The translations under genes were made by a program, and so were the position numbers. From BOG-1184 sp049514575 (GTDB lineage Bacteria; Fibrobacterota; Chitinivibrionia; Chitinivibrionales; Chitinispirillaceae), in NCBI GenBank assembly GCA_049514575.1, contig JBEKUX010000015.1, positions 1-53,686 on the forward strand: a stretch of DNA of 53,686 nucleotides, given 5' to 3'. Positions 51,437-53,686 of the stretch are shown here, piece by piece. Under the pieces are notes generated by a model that was not told the DNA's origin, did not search any database, and saw nothing but the letters and a program-made list of their open reading frames with translations. Every line of letters starts with the position of its first letter. The stretch's first letter is position 1.

Positions 51437-51542
51437 TTGACAGTCCCCCCACGCTAAAAACCGTTGCTTGGCAATGCCGGTCCCCGGGGGAGGCTGCCCG
51501 CCCAACGGAAGGGCGTTTTGTAGCCTGGGCACAGCTATCCAA
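51437..51542. repeat. Composite interspersed repeat, uninterrupted inverse copy
   Basis: Reverse complement of the repeat at 38816-39006, with only 10 bases (51473-51482) where that copy has 95. It contains the hairpin CGCCCTTCCGTTGGGCG. It lies between the two permease genes. Confidence 0.85.
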
Positions 51543-51556
51543 ACAAATAATTAATA

Positions 51557-52618
51557 TTAGCCTTTATTTTCATACTTCAAATTTTCCCGGTAAACAAGGT
51601 AATCTGCGAACAGTTCGGTCATCTTGACGGTATAGAATATAAGGAGCATGATCGCCGCCACGATCGAATAATTCCTGTACAGCAGCTGGCGCAGCATTTC
51701 GTAGTTGAGATGGCCGTGGATATTGAGTGCCATCTCGATGATGATGAGGCCGGTGATGAGAAATGACGCCTGCTCCTTGATGGTCGCCAGGTACTGGTGG
51801 CGCGCATTTCTGAAGATGTGGTCGAACACGTGGCCCCTGAACTTTTTGACCGGGCTCAGGACCGAAGCGAGCGAAACGCCGTCGGCGCTGTGGAACCGGT
51901 AGCCCGCGTTGAGGTTCTTGACAACAGCGCTGTCCACGTACCCCTTGCGGCCTTCAGCGACAAGGAAGGCGTAAAATTTATTTGCATAGGTTATAAGGAC
52001 CCCGTTGGAAATCACGCCGAGAAGGACCATGAACACCACGGTGTCGGTGTTGAATTCGGTCCGTATCGAATAAGCGATCACATAGGCCGGGCAGAACAGC
52101 AGCAGCGTGCCTGCGCCTGCAAGAAAGGCGACGGTCCCGCGCCGGATCTTATGGCCCGCCGAAGGCATCGCAGCAAGGCGTTTTTTGTATATGAAACGGA
52201 ACGACGCCATGGTCTGCACGCCATAGTAGGTGAGGGCCATTACGAAAATGTAAATAATCAGGAACCCGGCGTACATGCCGAGCAGATCGGCGATCCGTGC
52301 CGGGGTAAGCCGTTCGGCCACATGGGCGTCCTGGAGCCTGTCGGAAAACTCCTTCTCCTTGAATTTCGCGATGGCGTTAAAAAGGGAATCGTTCCGGTCG
52401 GCCCGGCCCGGATAGTAGATGTTGATCACGTCCCTGAGCAGGGCCCGCTCGAACGGACTGTTAAAGTTGATAAAAGATAAATCGCCGAACCGGTCAATGC
52501 CGGCATGTTCCTTCCGCTCCGCGGCCGCGGTCAATGCCGTGACTACCCACACCGCCGCGATCATCGCCAGCGTGACGAAGACCATGCCTGCGCAATGTTC
52601 AAGGATTTTTTGTTTCAT
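51557..52618 (-). CDS. ABC transporter permease (DppB-like)
   Basis: A 353-residue protein from the ATG at 52618; the GATGAGG ahead of it is part of a palindromic repeat. A membrane segment at about 10-30 precedes an exported loop of roughly 90 residues, then five further segments. The C-terminal block SFLITGLIIIEMALNIHGHL, then RNYSIVAAIMLLIF and LFADYLVYRENLKYE matches the end of DppB-type permeases (G-x-V-x-E, then D-L-x-Y). The large N-terminal loop is unlike normal DppB. It starts the operon continued by the 50517 permease and the fused ATPase, but a repeat separates it from them. Confidence 0.78.
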   Translation of the reverse strand: MKQKILEHCAGMVFVTLAMIAAVWVVTALTAAAERKEHAGIDRFGDLSFINFNSPFERALLRDVINIYYPGRADRNDSLFNAIAKFKEKEFSDRLQDAHVAERLTPARIADLLGMYAGFLIIYIFVMALTYYGVQTMASFRFIYKKRLAAMPSAGHKIRRGTVAFLAGAGTLLLFCPAYVIAYSIRTEFNTDTVVFMVLLGVISNGVLITYANKFYAFLVAEGRKGYVDSAVVKNLNAGYRFHSADGVSLASVLSPVKKFRGHVFDHIFRNARHQYLATIKEQASFLITGLIIIEMALNIHGHLNYEMLRQLLYRNYSIVAAIMLLIFYTVKMTELFADYLVYRENLKYENKG

Positions 52619-52654
52619 GACCTCATCCCTGGCCCTTCTCCTGAAGGAGAAGGG
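52619..52654. repeat. Palindromic repeat next to DUF559, right after its stop
   Basis: It starts ACCTCATCCCTGG and contains the perfect palindrome CCCTTCTCCT-GA-AGGAGAAGGG (52633-52654). It provides the ribosome-binding site of the permease gene and ends 7 bases from the DUF559 stop. Confidence 0.7.
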
Positions 52655-52661
52655 AACGATA

Positions 52662-53075
52662 TCATTCATCGACTGCTATCCAGCTTATGCACGGAATTCT
52701 TTCAGATACCATCTTGTTTAATGTGCAAACGACCTGTGTAATATTACTCATTATTTCATCATTTGAAAAACGTATCTCAGAAAGACCGTGTATTTCCATG
52801 ACCTTTTTCCGTTGTTCGTCATACTCTTTATGTCCTTCGTTCTCATGGATCGTGCCGTCGACCTCAATAACCAGCCGCGCTTTATGACAATAAAAGTCCG
52901 CTATAAAACCATCGATAATCTGCTGTCTTCGTATTTTTACACCACCGATTTTTCCATTGCGGACATTATTCCACAGGATTTTTTCGGCAGGAGTCATTGC
53001 CCGTCGCAATTCCTTGGTCCGTTGAAACTTTACCTTGTCAACTTTCTGATATCGAACGACCTTGTTTGTCTGCAT
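52662..53075 (-). CDS. DUF559 (Vsr/MrcB-like) endonuclease-domain protein
   Basis: A 137-residue protein of the DUF559 family, which has a very-short-patch-repair-like nuclease fold. It shows the opening TKELRRAMTPAEKILWNNVR, then GVKIRRQQIIDGFIADFYCH, the catalytic-type strand ARLVIEVDGTIHE, and a final R-x-x-N-D-E segment (RFSNDEIMSNITQVV). Asp and Glu of the nuclease core (D-F and IEVDG) are present. It has a poor ribosome-binding site. Palindromic repeats of related type lie on both sides (52619-52654 and 53096-53176). DUF559 genes with such flanks occur widely, and the arrangement suggests a small mobile unit; that is inference. Confidence 0.8.
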   Translation of the reverse strand: MQTNKVVRYQKVDKVKFQRTKELRRAMTPAEKILWNNVRNGKIGGVKIRRQQIIDGFIADFYCHKARLVIEVDGTIHENEGHKEYDEQRKKVMEIHGLSEIRFSNDEIMSNITQVVCTLNKMVSERIPCISWIAVDE

Positions 53076-53095
53076 ATTTCAATAATTTTGTTGTT

Positions 53096-53176
53096 CACCC
53101 CTCTTCTCTCAGAAGAGATCAGTATTAGGATTCTCTTTTTCCCCCTCTCTTCTCAGGAGAGGGGCAGGGGGTGAGG
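53096..53176. repeat. Palindromic repeat upstream of DUF559, abutting radA
   Basis: It runs from CACCCCTCTTCTCTC to GGGGCAGGGGGTGAGG and ends directly at the radA stop. Internal CCCCCTCTCTTCTC/GAGAGGGG arms repeat the CTCACCCC-type pattern. Confidence 0.7.
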
Positions 53177-53686
53177 TTAAAATATCACTTCCTGCAACTC
53201 CGCAATCTTCCGGCAATTGATCAACGTCAATCCATTGCTGCTTTTATTCCAGTCCGCGTTCTTTACCGACCCGGTCACCACGCACTCCTTGAACCCCATG
53301 CGCGCGAGCTCCTTCAGCCGGCCGCCCATGTTGTTGACCGGCCTGATCTCGCCGCCGAGACCCAGTTCCCCGAGGCAGGCAAGTTCCCTTTTCAGCGGCC
53401 TGCCGCGGAACGACGAGAGTATCGCGGCCGCGACCCCGAGGTCGATCGACGGTTCCGCAACGTTCAAGCCCCCGGCGATGTTGAAAAACACGTCGTGATC
53501 GCCGATCATGCAGCCGCTGTGGCGCTCCAGCACCGCCAGGATGAGCGACAGTTTGCGCGGGTTGATGCCCGAGGCGACCCGCTGCGGCATGCCGAAATGG
53601 GACCGGTTGACAAGCGCCTGCAGCTCGACCACCAGTATCCTGCTCCCTTCCATGATGGGAGCGATGGCGGTGCCCACAATCGGTTC
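53177..53686 (-). CDS. radA: DNA repair protein RadA (Sms), C-terminal part
   Basis: The right edge cuts this gene; 169 residues remain. They form the Lon-protease-like C-terminal domain of RadA: EPIVGTAIAPIMEGSRILVV, VELQALV, MPQRVASGINPRKLSLILAVLE, GDHDVFFNIAGGL, EPSIDLGVAAAILSSFRGRP and LGELGLGGEIRPV. This domain lacks the Lon Ser-Lys dyad in RadA. The protein drives branch migration in recombination. The RecA-like ATPase and zinc finger must lie to the right of the window. Confidence 0.95.
   Translation of the reverse strand, partial: EPIVGTAIAPIMEGSRILVVELQALVNRSHFGMPQRVASGINPRKLSLILAVLERHSGCMIGDHDVFFNIAGGLNVAEPSIDLGVAAAILSSFRGRPLKRELACLGELGLGGEIRPVNNMGGRLKELARMGFKECVVTGSVKNADWNKSSNGLTLINCRKIAELQEVIF

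Noticed and set aside
51797..52480. 227-residue frame antisense to the DppB-like permease
   Set aside because: A shadow of a membrane protein gene with matching hydrophobic segments on the other strand.

Overview
The window is a bacterial chromosome segment. It most resembles the Fibrobacterota lineage (Chitinispirillia/Chitinivibrionia type) or a close FCB-group relative. Supporting signs are many small lipoproteins with short lipoboxes, several secreted proteins ending in a type IX-secretion-like C-terminal sorting domain, a GH5 cellulase, a CE1-like esterase, a SUMF1-domain lipoprotein, a radical SAM/lipoprotein pair and an LptD. The phylum call is inference from gene content; no rRNA is present.

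Layout. 1-2.3 kb: small genes of unknown function and an HNH-like gene. 2.3-10.5 kb: an accessory island, visibly AT-rich against GC-richer flanks. It opens with palindromic repeats and the C-terminal stub of a tyrosine recombinase. A tight four-gene run follows: Septu-like ATPase, HNH nuclease, TIR protein and Shedu-like nuclease. Then come a CoiA-like nuclease and a 457-residue unknown protein, with related non-coding repeats behind three of the genes. 10.5-32.3 kb: mainly cell-surface and periplasmic proteins, namely a 1269-residue YVTN-propeller/Fn3 protein, a Doc toxin remnant, lipoproteins, the radical SAM pair, GH5 cellulase, SUMF1 protein, esterase, a ferredoxin-like protein, an orphan HicB and a HExxH lipoprotein. 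32.5-37 kb: a degenerate receiver protein, a receiver-HATPase protein and two tandem paralogous secreted proteins.

37-53.7 kb is more housekeeping: a YchF-like C-terminal-domain protein, tsaD, ftsY, a YefM-YoeB pair with its operator, mtaB, mutL, tRNA-Leu(CAG), a Trm112-like protein, a PEGA-domain protein, lptD, a divergent peptide-type ABC transporter with fused ATPases, a DUF559 nuclease flanked by palindromes, and the 3' part of radA.

Functional links. TsaD makes the t6A that MtaB thiomethylates, and the two genes lie 2 kb apart. The Septu-like, TIR and Shedu-like genes overlap or nearly abut and probably act as one or two stacked anti-phage modules. Small palindromic repeats are scattered through the whole window. 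Three copies of one hairpin family each sit inside another repeat, which suggests repeated insertion of a small mobile element.
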